64,000 nucleotides of DNA from positions 2,542,001 through 2,606,000 of the forward strand of contig OY294047.1 in the NCBI GenBank assembly GCA_958510825.1. Direction: 5' to 3'. Both the position numbers and the translations under genes were made by a program. Positions 12,637 to 24,354 of this stretch are shown piece by piece. The first letter of the stretch is position 1; each line of letters opens with the position of its first letter. The notes below the pieces were generated by a model. That model was not told where the DNA came from. It did no database searches and saw nothing but the letters and a program-made list of their open reading frames with translations. Source of the stretch: Brachypterus glaber. Taxonomy: Eukaryota > Arthropoda > Insecta > Coleoptera > Kateretidae.

Positions 12637-12885
12637 TTGTTACCTGGTGATCAAATTCTGAGCGTAAACGGCGAGGACGTCAAAAACGCACCTAGAGAGC
12701 ATGTAATTTCGCTGGTACGAGCGTGTTCGAAGACGGTAAAACTTGTTGTTTGTCAACCCCCGGAGCAGCAGGGCGCCCGCAAATCGACCCTTCTTTCCGC
12801 AAGCAAAAGGGCACGCCTGAGAAGTAAACCGTCGAGGGTCAGGTTTGCGGAATCAGTTTGCGTTAATGGAGCACCACTTTTTCCG
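12637..12885 (+). CDS. FRMPD-like exon b: second half of PDZ and linker
   Basis: Acceptor TTACAG ends at 12636; donor GTAAGT starts at 12886. It has 83 codons, phase 0 at both ends. LLPGDQILSVNGEDVKNAPR is the canonical PDZ strand and helix (PGDQIL.VNGEDV) and continues directly from the previous exon. Later ASKRARLRSKPSRVRFAESV matches the basic linker that joins PDZ to FERM in FRMPD1/3/4. The 12-kb intron thus interrupts the PDZ domain. Confidence 0.92.
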
Positions 12886-13501
12886 GTAAGTTTCCCGGGT
12901 TTTATTTGCTAACTAGATTACAAATCTTTGTAAAGGCTAAACACGGAAAAAAAAATATAGCTAGGAGCGCTATAACACACATACCAAGCAAATTATAATC
13001 GCTTATTATATAAATACAAGGCTTTCTCTTACAATTATGGCAGTCAGTGTAAAAATTTATATGAAATACTTTAATTCTTTAGTTAATAATAAAATATAAC
13101 AAATAGTATGGCATTTATAGCTTAAATAGATTTAATTATTGTCCGTGCTAATAATTTTTATAATATAATAAAATTTCTGTAAATTTATAATAGTGCCTGT
13201 AATAAATATAATCGTGTCTGTAATATATATAATCGTTTCCAATTTATTTTTAACATTATTAGTTATTGTGTCCCTTATAATCTATAGCTTAAATCACTAT
13301 AATTTGCCACTGTTACCAAATATCTTATAATGTATAGCGCAGAGCCCACTAATTTCTTTCCGTGAAGGACTAAATCTATCATGCCTTAAGTATTTTTGTG
13401 TGCTGAAACCGAATTTTTAATTAAAAAAAAAACTTTCTACCGCGTAAATCCCGGTTTTTATTAGAGGTCGCGAACTCTTAAGACCGATCGATAGGTTCTA
13501 A

Positions 13502-13646
13502 GGAAATGTTCAAGTATTACGTAACGCAAATTTTGATCATTTTGGACCCCCCCCCTGTAACGCTATTTTCCTATACCATTAACATGGGCGTAACACTCCA
13601 AAATGACCCGCCCCCTAGGAGCGTTACGTAATACTTGAACGTTCCC
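13502..13646. mobile_element. Short MITE with poly-C core, TAA-flanked (family G)
   Basis: Inverted ends around GTTCAAGTATTACGTAACGC; TAA at 13499-13501 and 13647-13649. The centre contains a run of nine or more C. A second copy in opposite orientation lies at 27511-27650. The 3-bp TAA duplication suggests a PIF/Harbinger-type origin. Confidence 0.75.
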
Positions 13647-14010
13647 TAAGAGCCCAAAAAAGAAAAAATTTTAAACTTTAGTCCTGGGAGATTTTTTTTT
13701 TCTTTTTTATAGACCAGTATAATTGTCTAATTATACACAGGGAAAGAATAACTTAATTTAATTAAATTTACACATTTATAAAAAAATAGTAGTTTATGAT
13801 ACAAGGGCGTAAAATACTATTTAGGGCGATTACGGAGATTGAAATACGACGTCTTAAAACAGACAAGGCGATATTTATTATTAAAAGAATCATTAAAGGC
13901 GTAAGGAATAATAATAATTTTGTAAATTAAATAACTGTTTAAGTGTTTTAGACAAAATAAATAACGATATTAAAAAAAAAAGTTCAACAACTTACGATGT
14001 GGGTTTACAT

Positions 14011-14264
14011 CAACGAACTAACAACTCTTTTCTCTAGAATACGCATACCGTTAATATAAAGTATCGCCAAGATCTCGGTTTGTTTGTAAACAAATAGTAG
14101 GTATATTCAGGCCTGAACAATAACAATTACCAGTAACTGTTATTGTTGTCTCTGTTGGAACAAAGCTGTGCGAGTAAGACAGACAAATGTATATGTTGGC
14201 TACGTTTTTGTCAGTTTTTACAAATGAAATGCCTATTCTAGAGAAAAGAGTTACTAGTTCGTTG
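14011..14264. mobile_element. hAT-type MITE, family F copy 1
   Basis: Termini CAACGAACTA.../...TAGTTCGTTG. A perfect 8-bp direct repeat GTTTACAT flanks it (14003-14010 and 14265-14272), the duplication length of hAT elements. The centre contains an inverted pair TAACAATTACCAGTAACTG. Two further copies lie at 19624 and 22991. Confidence 0.85.
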
Positions 14265-14677
14265 GTTTACATATTATTACATAACACAGTTCAGATATAA
14301 AATACTTTCTTTATATTTTTGTATATAGTTTTTACCAGTAAAGCTTGCTTTCAAAGTTATTTCACGAATGATTTGAATTATTTAATTTTCGTTACATTTT
14401 CGGTCGAATTCTCGAGACTTCACATAGAGATTTTATTAAGTATTTTAATAAAATAAACCAGTTGGTTTAAACCGTCAAGGATCAGGAATGCTTTTGCAAA
14501 ATATAAATCTGGCACCACTTTTTCCGGGGTCTTTCGCCGGAATTTACTTGCTTATTAGGCCTCAAAGGTAATTAATCCGGCCTAATTAGGATTATTTAGG
14601 ATCTTGTTTCGAATTGGATTTGCTTAAAACTTTTAGTTTTTAATTAGTGTTTAAAGCAAACTCGAGAGCAAACTTTT

Positions 14678-15370
14678 ACATCGGCACTTAGTGCTACTAA
14701 GAGTGCCGATGTATTGAAATCTTCGCCGAAAAGTCAAAATCTTTGACCACGTTTTTTTCACATTTCTCGACGTTTTAGACCATTCTGAGTCGAAATAAGT
14801 AAAAAAAATGTTTGCGTCTGTCTGTCTGTCTGTCTGCCTGGGTGTAAACTCTCTAACTCCATGTCTACATGAGATATCGACTTGCGGTTTTTTGAATATT
14901 GTTTCTTATCGTATTCCGAAGAGCTGATTAGATTTTGGGGGTAAACGATTGGGGATAAGGGGTAAAAATAGGGTAAAACTCCTATTTTTAGCGTTTTTTT
15001 TTTTATAATTAAGGCAATTATTATTGTATTTAGTTATAAAAAGATAATTTTAAATTGGTCAAAAAATGTTACAAACAACGTTTTCCTAAAACGCATTGTT
15101 TTCGAGATATTGGCGTTTAAAGCAGTAAAAGGTTTTTTTAGCATATCTCACGTATTTATAACCCGATTTCAAAAAATTATATTTTAAATAAAAGCTCTTT
15201 TTAAGCCCTATAAAAAATGTTATATACAGTTTTTTGCTAGAATATAATGTTTTAGAGATACAGAATTTAAAATCAAACAAAACACCTAATGTGAAATTTG
15301 CAATCTAGATGGCTCTAGTGTACAATATTGCCGATGCTTTGACAGGGTGCTTGCAACGTTTCATCTAGTT
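14678..15370 (+). mobile_element. Dispersed repeat family A, full-length copy
   Basis: It starts with a terminal hairpin (CATCGGCACTTAGTGCTACT and its complement ending TGCCGATG). A (TGTC)n tract follows near 14816, then a long conserved AT-rich body. It ends GCTTGCAACGTTTCATCTAG. Other copies: 20649-21160 (truncated), 24355-25060 (inverted) and 47292-47987 (rearranged). The open frames inside are not coding: the same non-conserved frame is seen in three copies with stops around it. A hairpin at one end only recalls Helitron-type elements, but the TC/CTRR ends were not found. Confidence 0.75.
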
Positions 15371-16239
15371 TGTATTATTTTTTAACGTTTTATTTCTTTT
15401 TATTCTAAACATTGTATCTGTACCTACATACATGTACGATTCAAATAGGTATTGTCTACTTACATATACATTATGTATCGTTGGTTTATGTATTTATATT
15501 ATTATTAAATTTCAAATTTAAATGCATTTTGCGTTTGGGTACCCAGTACATTGTTTAAATAGCTTTTATAATAATATTAATGTAAACATTATTACTGTTT
15601 ATACTAATTAATTATAACATAAATTGTTTAAAATATATAATGTAATTTACCACTATAGAAAATATTTAAAATGGCACGAATCATTTTTATTTAGCAATAT
15701 TTCCATAAAAAAAGTTTTTCTGAAATCTTGCGGATTTTTGTTTTGACCTTGAATCCATACAAAAAACACAATGTGCGATATATCTCAAGATTTTGAGGGT
15801 CAAGAATTTTTTTTATTCATTTTTAGCGTCCAAAAATATAGTTTGGATTACAAAAAGCTAACTTTATTTTTTTGTGGTCCTGTGTAATTATAACAAAGAA
15901 AGTTTTATTACATATATCAGCAATTAAAATGTATTATTATGATATTAAATTAATGAAATTTCGTTAATATAATGAATTGGCTTAAAATTAACGAAATCGG
16001 TGCACCAAATCCATTCAAAATAGAAATTTATTTTGATTTTTTTAATTGAAAATACTACTTGTTGATTTTCCGAATTTCTAAATAAAAAGTATTGAATGTT
16101 TTAATTTTTGCTTCCCCATTTTGAAAATTTTTAAAATTTCGGAAAGCAAAAAATTTTGAATTTTTATTTTTGCGTATTTTTGCGTTTTATGACGTTTCAT
16201 ACCGATATAAATCAATTTTAATCATAAAAAATGTCCGTC

Positions 16240-16530
16240 GGTCGTTCTGTCCGGGAAATCTTGTGGGCACGATAACTTAAGAACGCTTTAAGCTCGAGAC
16301 TTGAAATTTGGCATACAGGTATGTTACCGGGTAGTTTTCGTGAAAATTGGTATATTGGGGGTTTTGAGGTTGCTGAAAGTGAATCTGATAATAAAAAAAA
16401 TTAAAATCCATCCCCTGAGGGGCGGGGGATAATTTTTGTAAAAATGGTGTATATTGGGGTTTTTGAGGTTGCTAAAAGTGAATTTTATAATAAAAAATCC
16501 ATTTTACGCGCTGGGTGGAAAAATGGGAAA
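16240..16530. repeat. Fragment of repeat family H
   Basis: It contains the boilerplate seen at 40604-41235 in reverse complement: TGGTATATTGGGGGTTTTGA, GTTGCTGAAAGTGAATCTGA, and a hairpin of C and G runs (CCCCTGAGGGGCGGGGG). About two repeat units. Confidence 0.6.
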
Positions 16531-17475
16531 GCTTTTTTACTGGGCAGTGTATTTTAAACCTGACTAAACTTCCGTATTTGTATAAAATTTAAAGTTTAAT
16601 GTAAATTGCAAATAATCCTAAATGGTTAATACGAAAAGTTTTAATAAATAAATAGAATCAGTTTAAAGCAGTACTGATTTAAATAACTAAGAGAGAAGTT
16701 CGGTGTCAGAAGTCAGAAAGTTTGAATAAATATGTATTTTCGAATCATTAAAAGTTCTAATTTAGAAGCATTGTGACTGAAGAAACGAAGAAGCGAAAAC
16801 TCGAGAATAAATTAGAAACAATGCCACAGTGGGATCGAGAGTGGGATATTGACTACAAAATCCTGGAAAATATATGGTCATGTTATAGTTGCAAAGTTGT
16901 ATACACTATTATTGTAATTTTTGAGATTTTAAGAATATTAGGGTTTATTTAGTTTGGAAATTGCTTATACAAAGTTACATTACAGTATAAATATTTTATA
17001 ATAATAATTACATAGTTGTATGTAGTCGAAATTAATTTATTTTGGACTTTTTTACTTTACTGATTTTCTTTTAAATAATAGCTATTATACATAACCATTT
17101 TTGTAATTTTTGAGTTTTCGTACTTTTAGAATTGATTTATCTCCTAAAAAAGCAAAAGTTTATTAATAATATAATTTGAAAAAAATATGTCCAATAACAC
17201 AAGAACCCCCGATCCAATTTTCAAAATTAAAACACTGTTGAAACATGCATTTAAATACCTTTCAAATGAAGTATTACTTGGACTTTTTACATTACATGTT
17301 TGTTTAACCTCGTACTATTCTACTTAATTAAGCATCCCCTAAGTCCAGGACTTGTGTGGGCTAGTAGTAGAGGGAACCACCGGCTTTAATTGCATTTCTA
17401 ACCAATTTATAGGGAGTGTCCGCTTCACTTACGCCTTCGCCAAATATCAATTATTAATTAACTGAAAAAGGCAAA

Positions 17476-17560
17476 TCGGCGCCGGTGAGAATCGAACTCA
17501 CGCTATTTTGGGTAGTAAACTCGTCAAGTACGACGCGGTAGTCCACTACACCAATCCTCC
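17476..17560 (-). repeat. tRNA-derived SINE head (tRNA-like, not a working tRNA)
   Basis: On the - strand GGTGTAGTGGACTAC resembles a pol III A box. GAGTTCGATTCTCAC is a good B box inside a perfect 5-bp T-stem (GTGAG/CTCAC). The acceptor arms (GGAGGAT versus CGGCGCC) do not pair, and no 5-bp anticodon stem with a 7-base loop forms. That argues against a functional tRNA. Sequence downstream on the - strand (to about 17340) may be the SINE body. Confidence 0.55.
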
Positions 17561-17688
17561 CATATTTGATGACAAAAAAAGGTTGTCAACCAAAAATTTG
17601 CCGCCCTAGTCAATTGCCTAGCATTGCTCAATGGGAAATCTGGCCCTGAATACAGTCCTTTTATCTTATGTCCGATTTTTCTATTTAA

Positions 17689-18510
17689 CCTCTTGAATAC
17701 CAAGTTTGCCATATGTGGCGAAAAGGATTTTTTCGAAAAAAAACCTATGTACAGTGGAGTTAGAAAATTTTTATTATCAGATTTAGTTTCATCGACCACA
17801 AAAACCCCTATAGACCAATTTTCACGAAAACAATGTAAACAATTAAAATTAACTACCCCGCGCCCCCGGGGGTGGAGTTAGAAGCGACCAAAAAAACATA
17901 TGCAAATTTTTATGAAAATATTGTAAAAAAAACTATTTCCCCCAGCCCCCTCCCTTAGGGTTGAAGTTTTAATATCAGATTCAGATTTAGCGACCTCAAA
18001 AACCGCTATATTATATAGGCTATATACCAACTTTCAAGGAAATATTGAAAACATTTTAAAATTATTTCATTTTTAATTGGTTTATTTATTGAAGAATTTA
18101 AATATTTTTATGTTAAAACGACGAGGAAGAAGTTGTTTCTATTTGGAAATGAAGATTTGAAATTCGCACGTTTTTAATTATTTTTTTAAAATTTTGAGGT
18201 ACAGTTTAACACAAAGGACGTTTACTTACTTTTGCTGGAATGGTGGTGGAAAGATGGTACACAACATAGACCGAAGGAATTATAAGGAATGGTTTAATTA
18301 CCTATTAGTAGGTCTCAAAACGACAATAAACAAATAAATGAATAAATAAATGAATAAATGAATTACCTTAAAATCTACAAAATTTCTACGCCACTGTTAT
18401 TTTTTAAATATTTATTTAAGAAAAATACGTGTTTGATAAAGTTATAAAATATGACGAAAAAAAAACTAAGTTATAAATACTTTTTTTTGCCAGACCTGGG
18501 TCTGAAGAGG
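17689..18510. mobile_element. Possible piggyBac-type non-autonomous element bounded by TTAA
   Basis: TTAA at 17685-17688 is followed by CCTCTT, and AAGAGG is followed by TTAA at 18511-18514. This is the TTAA target and short C-starting terminus expected of piggyBac. The arms share little beyond the first bases. The interior includes family H repeat units (about 17757-18045) and a AAATGAATAAAT microsatellite near 18330-18365. No transposase. Confidence 0.45.
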
Positions 18511-18819
18511 TTAAATAGTCTATAGTGCGATGGGAGGATTTAAATTAATGTCTTACTTTAAGGACATGCACAGCAATATAGTTAAATTGCAACTTGTCTC
18601 AAGAATATCATTAAACTACTATGCCGCACTACAAAAGAACACCGTATTAAAGCAAAAACAAGTAAAACTGGAGATGTATTTGGAAAAAAAAAATGAACAA
18701 TTTAAATCATTAAAAATAATTCACTTAGGTTGATGTTAATTTATTTGAACACAATAAATTCATGTTTGACTTTTTTAATTTTTAAAAGAAAAAGGATCCA
18801 AATTCGTAAACGACCCCCT

Positions 18820-18948
18820 TTCCATTAAAAAAAAATCCCTATGTATAGGTTTGTAGTATATTTAACTTCAAGATGCAGTAGAAGTTTCCATTAAAAAAAA
18901 TCCCTATGTCTAGATTTATAGTATATTCAACTTCAAGATAAGTAGAAG
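18820..18948. repeat. Tandem duplication of about 65 bp
   Basis: TTTCCATTAAAAAAAAATCC...CAGTAGAAG is followed at once by a second diverged copy (from 18885). The second copy leads into foldback family M. Confidence 0.7.
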
Positions 18949-19185
18949 TAAACAAAAGAATCGCGCCGACGGCAGCTGGTGCGTGGTTTCATTGGTTAAG
19001 ACACTCGAATGTTGCGAGAGTAGAGATGTAGAAAATTAAACAGGTCAGTACGTGAGCACTTGCGATAAAGCGTACAATGCATTGCAATGGACCGTTATAT
19101 AGAAATATTTTGTTTTGAGTCCTACCCTGTCACTAAATCCGTGCGTTTGTTTACGCTTACTGCATCTTGAAGTTGAATGTACTAT
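18916..19185. mobile_element. Foldback family M
   Basis: The left end ATAGTATATTCAACTTCAAG is mirrored by CTTGAAGTTGAATGTACTAT at about 19170. Inside, GTAAACAAAAG pairs with TTTGTTTACGC. A terminal fragment of the same family sits in intron 7 (about 31750-31797). Confidence 0.7.
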
Positions 19186-19623
19186 AGTGTCCCTACCTGT
19201 TTTTCCCAAAAATATGTAAGAAAAATATGCGTATATGGTCTAGTTAGTAAATATTTTCAGAATTTATAAATATGTAGCATAATTTATCCTAATTTTTGTA
19301 AATTGGTAAATTTTGCAGAACCGGCTTTTCTCTCCAACTGTTTTTATCAACAGCTTCAGTTTTAGAGTTACGGCATTTTTCTTTAGTGCAGAATCGCTAA
19401 AATTAGACCCGAATAAGCGTCTTAATGTACTTTTTGTACAGAACATTAAACGTTATCTATAGATACTTAGTATAATTTTAATTTAACTTTAACATTTTAA
19501 AATTAATACAAATATTTAAGTTTTAAATTTCGCGTTCTTATAAATTTAATTTAAAGATCTTGGGCTTTTTGATCCGTATTAATTAAAATATGTACTTCTG
19601 ACAATAAAAAAATGCTTTAACAT

Positions 19624-19878
19624 CAACGAACTAATAACTCTTCTTTCTAGAACATGCCTTTCATTTGTAAAAACTAAAAAAAAACGTAGCCAACATATAC
19701 ATTTGTCTGTCTTACTCGCACAGCTTTGTTCTAAGAGAGACAACAATAACAGTTACTGGTAATTGTTATTGTTCAGGCCTGAATATACCTACTATTTGTT
19801 TACAAACAAACCGAGATGTTGGCGATACTTTATATTAACGGTATGTGTATTCTAGAGAGAAGAGTTGTTAGTTCGTTG
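19624..19878. mobile_element. hAT-type MITE, family F copy 2 (inverted)
   Basis: Same CAACGAAC/GTTCGTTG ends as copy 1 with the interior in opposite orientation. A perfect 8-bp duplication TTTAACAT flanks it at 19616-19623 and 19879-19886. Confidence 0.85.
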
Positions 19879-20352
19879 TTTAACATACAGTTCGTTGTCA
19901 AAAAATATTCGAAAAAAAAAAAGTAGAATTTTTCGGAAAAAAAAATAAAAACAAGATATTTTCTTGTTATACGAAAAATAGTTAAACGAGCATCACATAA
20001 ATTAATAGTTTTTATCCCATTTTTTGACAACCTAACAACCCTGATTTTTATTAAAAATAATCCCGGCGTTGTTTCTAACATTCCAGGTCCAAATTTAACT
20101 CAAAGTAACTAGTTTACTAGTTTTTCAAAAAGACCAGCAGACATATTTTGCTTTTCCCTTTTTTAATCGGCATCTTTTTCAGTCGTGAAAATATTGTTTT
20201 CAACAATAACCCTACCATGTTATTTTAAGGGATTACGGCCAGTAAATAAAATTCTGAAAAAAAATGCTCTTGACTTCAATAAAGTCACATTTTTTATACA
20301 AGAACATGGTTTTTCGATTGTCGTCGTCACTAATAAAAACCGTCTTTTTCAG

Positions 20353-20601
20353 CCGTCAGCATTTTCGCTCGGCGATTTATGCGTACCGCCAATGGCAAAC
20401 GTCCTCAAAGTCTTTTTGGAGAACGGCCAAACCAAGTCCTTCAAATATGACGCATGGACCAGTGTGCAGGATGTGGTTAGCTCGCTCGAAAATAAATTGT
20501 GTCTACAAGCCACGGAACATTTTAGTTTGGTGGTGGAACACATCAAGTCCCTGAAAAGGAACAAATTAACTCTGTTAGATCCGGCCGACACGCTGGCCAG
20601 G
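20353..20601 (+). CDS. FRMPD-like exon c: start of FERM (F1 lobe)
   Basis: Acceptor TTTTTCAG ends at 20352; donor GTAAGT starts at 20602. It has 83 codons, phase 0 at both ends. PPMANVLKVFLENGQTKSFK is the ubiquitin-like first strand pair of the FERM F1 lobe. It is followed by WTSVQDVVSSLENKL and EHFSLVVEHIKSL, as in the FRMPD family. The longer open frame that begins at 20185 reads through the intron and should not be used to set a start. Confidence 0.92.
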
Positions 20602-20648
20602 GTAAGTAGTTTCAAACTCTATTTTAGATAATATTATTAAACATAATT

Positions 20649-21160
20649 ACATCGGCACTTAGTACTACTAAGAGTGCCGATGTATTGAAATCTTTGCCGA
20701 TAGGTCAAAATCTTTGACCATGTTTTTTTCACATTACTCGACGTTTGAGACCTTTCTGAGTCGAAATCAGTAAAAAAAATTGCGTCCGTCTGTCTGTCTG
20801 TCTATCTGTAAACTCGATAACTCTATTTCTAAGTAAGATATAGACAAGCGTTTTTTTTTTCATTTTGTTTCTTATCGTATTTCGAAGAGCTGATTAGATT
20901 TTGGGAGGAAACGATTGGGAGTAACGGGGTAAGAATGGGGTAAAACTTCTATTTTTAGCTTTTTTTTGGTGATAATTAAGGCAATTATTATTGTATTTTA
21001 TTAATTTAGCACTTATATGAAAGATAATTTTAAATTGGACAAAAAATGTTAGAAACTATTTTTTCCTAAAATGCATTGTTTTTCCGATATTTACGTTTAA
21101 AGCAGTAAAACGTTTTTTAAGCATATCTCACTTATTTATAACCCGATTTCAAAAAGTTAT
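20649..21160 (+). repeat. Repeat family A, truncated copy
   Basis: Same terminal hairpin (ACATCGGCACTTAGTACTAC) and TCTGTCTG tract as 14678-15370. It is cut at about 21160, where family B sequence takes over, so B probably inserted in or replaced its 3' half. Confidence 0.75.
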
Positions 21161-21164
21161 ATTT

Positions 21165-21746
21165 TTTCTATTTTGCGACTCTTATAAGCTCATAATCACA
21201 CGCATATTGCGTGTTCTTATAGGCCTATAAGAGGTCTGTACTTTTTGTTCTTTTGGGTTGGCAACAGACCTGTCCTATCGCTTGACGTTTTCCGTGCAAA
21301 TGTCAATATCGCTTTAAAGTTGAATTTTCTACAAAATTTTGTGTTTAGGTTATTTTTACCATGTTAAAATTGTGGCTTGGTTAATTGCAGTAAAATAGAA
21401 AAGAGATAACTATAAAATATATCAAAATATCATTTGTTCTTAGAATTTTAAACATGGTGTAAACTGTAATGCCAATCCAAAACAAAAATCCCTAAATCAG
21501 TCATCAATTTAAATATAAGTTTTTTTTAATTTTAGAGCAAAATAGAAAAAATTGCTGGCTAATTATCCGGAAGGGAAAGGCCAAGAATAAAGAGAGAGAG
21601 AGAAAAAATTGTATAAAGCACTCGTTTCATAACACGTTTTTAGCCCACTAGTACTTTAGAAAACTCGCCGCAAGCGGCTCGTTTTCTAAACTTGTACTCG
21701 TGCGCTAAAAACGTATGTTATGAAACTAGTACTTTAATATACTATT
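21165..21746. mobile_element. Foldback family B, nearly complete copy
   Basis: One end is a palindromic segment (CTCTTATAAGCTCATAATCA ... GGCCTATAAGAGG). The other end is a hairpin of about 110 bp whose arms run from TTTCATAACACGTTTTTAGC to its complement, with loop CGCAAGCGG, closing in CTTTAATATACTATT. Non-coding. Other copies: 11261, 25447, 35240, 41846 and 46034. Confidence 0.8.
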
Positions 21747-22069
21747 AAATGAAATCTGTTTTTAGAATGCTATATACAGTTTTTTGCTAGAATATAACGT
21801 TTTGGAGATACAGACTTTCACACATTAATAAATTATGCAGGTGTATTAATGGTTGCCTACACGTGATCACACAACTTTCCTTTTCATAACGTTTCAAATT
21901 AGTGCCTAGTGCTGATGTTTGGACAAGGTGCTTGCAACTGTTCAGCTGGTTATATTGTGTAGTCAGTGAGTTTAACCATACATGACTAAGTTTCGCTGAA
22001 AATTATTGTCGCCTGTTTTGACATTTCTAAGGCTATTCGGAAAAGGCTGATCATACACAGTGTTATTAA

Positions 22070-22793
22070 GGGGCTGTCCATATATTACGTAAATCAATAT
22101 TTCAAAAAAAATGACCCCCCTCCCCCCTGTGTAACAAACTGTCACATTTACCAACACCCCCCCCCCCCCCTGTGTAACGCGTAACAATATAAAATTTTTG
22201 TTTCGCAATAAATTTAACTGTATTCTCACTATTGATTCGTTTTTCTCGACAAAACAAACATGAACCTAAAATATAGTATAACATAACCTTAAAAAAAATT
22301 TACACGAAAAAATCACTCAAACTTTAAAAAAATATTCATAATCAATATCACTCAGGGAAAAAATACTAGGTAACTCTTTTTACACTGAGTGTCACATATA
22401 ACACGTATATTGTTTATGCACAGGTACACAAAATAGTACACACATTGGTGTTCTGTGAGTACACATTCCGCGCGAAAATGTATCATCGCCGATGATTCAT
22501 TGGCAAGATCACGCAAAAACAGGGCCATAAGATTTTTTTTTAATATCAATGTCAACAGTTTTTTTAATGATTACAATATTATTTAAATATGCATAGTTTC
22601 GTCAATTTTTGTGTGAAAAAGGGAATTATGGGCCACTAAATAGTTATTTGCCAAGCTTAGAAATAAACATTAAATTTATTAAATTCCGTTACGTAACGTT
22701 TACCTAGACCCCCCTCCCTCCCCCCTGTCAGAAACTGTAACAATCTCTCTGACCCCCCCCCGTAGGCGCGTTACGTAATATATGGACAGCCCC
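22070..22793. mobile_element. Inverted-terminus element with TTACGTAA and poly-C tracts
   Basis: The ends GGGGCTGTCCATATATTACG and its complement are clean over about 23 bp. Both arms then carry long C runs (13 C near 22160) and CTGTGTAACA-type sequence. No target duplication is evident and the interior has no coding frame. Confidence 0.75.
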
Positions 22794-22990
22794 ATGGACA
22801 GGATCATAGCCGTATAAATTCGTCAAAAATTAAATTGGACCCCAAGACCACTGATGTATACAAATATATAAGTCCATCTGCAATTATTTCGATTCCATTC
22901 AGTATGAGAAAACTTTGTACAAAAATTATAACTTATTCAAATTATATTGCATATAATTACCGAAATTGAATTTTCCTCCAAACATATTAT

Positions 22991-23244
22991 CAACGAAATA
23001 AGAACTCTTCTTTCTAGAATAGGCATACCGTTAAAATAAAGTATCGCCAACATCTCGGTTTGTTTGTAAACAAATAGTAGGTATATTCAGGCCTGAACAA
23101 TAACAATTACCAGTAACTGGTATTGTTGTCTCTGTTAGAACAAAGATGTGCGAGTAAGACAGACGAATGTTTATGTTGCCGTCGTTTTTGTCAGTTTTTA
23201 CGAATGAAATGCCTATTCTAGAGAGAAGAGTTATTAGTTCGTTG
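22991..23244. mobile_element. hAT-type MITE, family F copy 3
   Basis: Same orientation and ends as copy 1. The 8-bp flanks (CATATTAT versus GTTATTAC) match only in part, so this copy is likely older. Confidence 0.75.
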
Positions 23245-23720
23245 GTTATTACGCATTAAATATATATATTTAAAAAAAATCTAATTGTGGAGTTTTGGAC
23301 AGTGTCCTATTTTATTAAAAACAGATTATTTCGATGTGAGTAAACAAACTATGATAATGGCGTTTTTTATTTGTTGTCCACCGTTCCTGTTTGGGAGTGA
23401 ACTAGACTCAACTAATCTAGTGTCCTTACTTTAGCCCCCCATATTTTTTTGTTTTTTTTTTTTTAATTTGGTACAGTTGATCTTTTTAATAATTGTTATT
23501 TTTCCTGAAAAAATTAAGTTGGCATGGTAGTTACTGATCACCCTGTATATGCCTCCAGGACTATTCGACAAAATTCTCCTGAAGTAACTTTGATAAAACT
23601 AAATTATAGTTAGTGTAAACTCTGCCTACACAAGATATACAGAAACTAATTACAAAATTATTATTAGTTTATTTTATCAAGTGTCTCAGAAATATCGCAA
23701 CTACACAATATTATTTTGCT

Positions 23721-23835
23721 TAGAGCACTGGATAGACAGGTTTGTTAGGGTAGGTAGGTAGTTTACAGATTACCTTTCTGCGGAACCACTTAAACTACCC
23801 ACCTACCCTAACAAACCTGCTTATCTAGTGCTCTA
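23721..23835. mobile_element. hAT-type MITE, 115 bp, perfect 8-bp target duplication
   Basis: The termini TAGAGCACTGGATA and TATCTAGTGCTCTA extend to about 45-bp arms that include CAGGTTTGTTAGGGTAGGTA. ATTTTGCT is present at 23713-23720 and 23836-23843. Confidence 0.88.
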
Positions 23836-23964
23836 ATTTTGCTAAACGGAAACGTTTGAATTTAATTGAATTGATGAAAGTAAAAACAATTTTTGGGTAA
23901 TACTCTCGATAAACAATTCAACTGGTATGATCATAACATTATTATCATAAATAACAAATAAGCT

Positions 23965-24045
23965 GTGAACATATGTAATGCTACGCATTACATTATATAC
24001 TATTCACAGTAAATGGTATATTGCAGTTTCCCAAATCATTTTAAA
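23965..24045. repeat. Fragment of repeat K (5' end)
   Basis: A hairpin built on CTGTGAACATATGTAATGCT and its complement (ACTATTCACAG) is followed by AAATGGTATATTGCA. The same sequence starts the copies at about 26250 and 40310. Confidence 0.65.
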
Positions 24046-24354
24046 AAAAATTCAAACAAAATTTCAATACTTTTTTTATTTTTTTTTTACGAAAAACGAA
24101 AAAATTAAAAAAAAATATTTAAAATAATCTTTTAAAAATAAGATCTTTAAAAAAACGAAACATTAAAAAAAGAATTTTCAATACGATTTTTTTTTTTTCA
24201 AAAAAAAATATTGTTTTTTTGTTCAATTTTCTTTTTGCGAAAAATAAAAACGTGTGTGCCTCCGGCTGCCGCTGCATTAACCATATTACTTAAGTTTTAT
24301 GTTCAGAGTGATACCTGAAAATTCTTCATTATTATCATATTGATTTTTTTATAA

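Larger units (their letters stand above)
12886..20352 (+). other. FRMPD intron 2 (7.5 kb)
   Basis: GT at 12886, AG at 20351-20352. It holds a TAA-flanked MITE (13502-13646), an 8-bp-TSD MITE (14011-14264), family A repeat (14678-15370), a family H fragment (about 16240-16530), a SINE head (17476-17560), a TTAA-bounded element (17689-18510), a 65-bp tandem duplication (18820-18948), foldback family M (about 18916-19185) and a second 8-bp-TSD MITE (19624-19878). The short + strand frame at 18530-18733 matches nothing I recognise. Confidence 0.8.

Noticed and set aside
15086..15280. Recurring 64-codon frame (also 24444-24638 and 47700-47894)
   Set aside because: It is found at the same place in three copies of repeat family A; similarity reflects the repeat, not coding selection, and the frame is Lys/Phe/Tyr-rich AT-driven sequence.
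17476..17560. Functional tRNA gene on the - strand
   Set aside because: Acceptor and anticodon stems do not fold although the B box and T-stem are good; kept as a SINE head.
18530..18733. Frame beginning MGGFKLM, considered as a piggyBac transposase C-terminus
   Set aside because: Only a few residues resemble the expected pattern and the rest is Lys-rich without the cysteine motif.
20185..20352. Upstream extension of the FERM exon c frame to an ATG at 20185
   Set aside because: A strong acceptor at 20352 and domain continuity with exon b show this part is intron.
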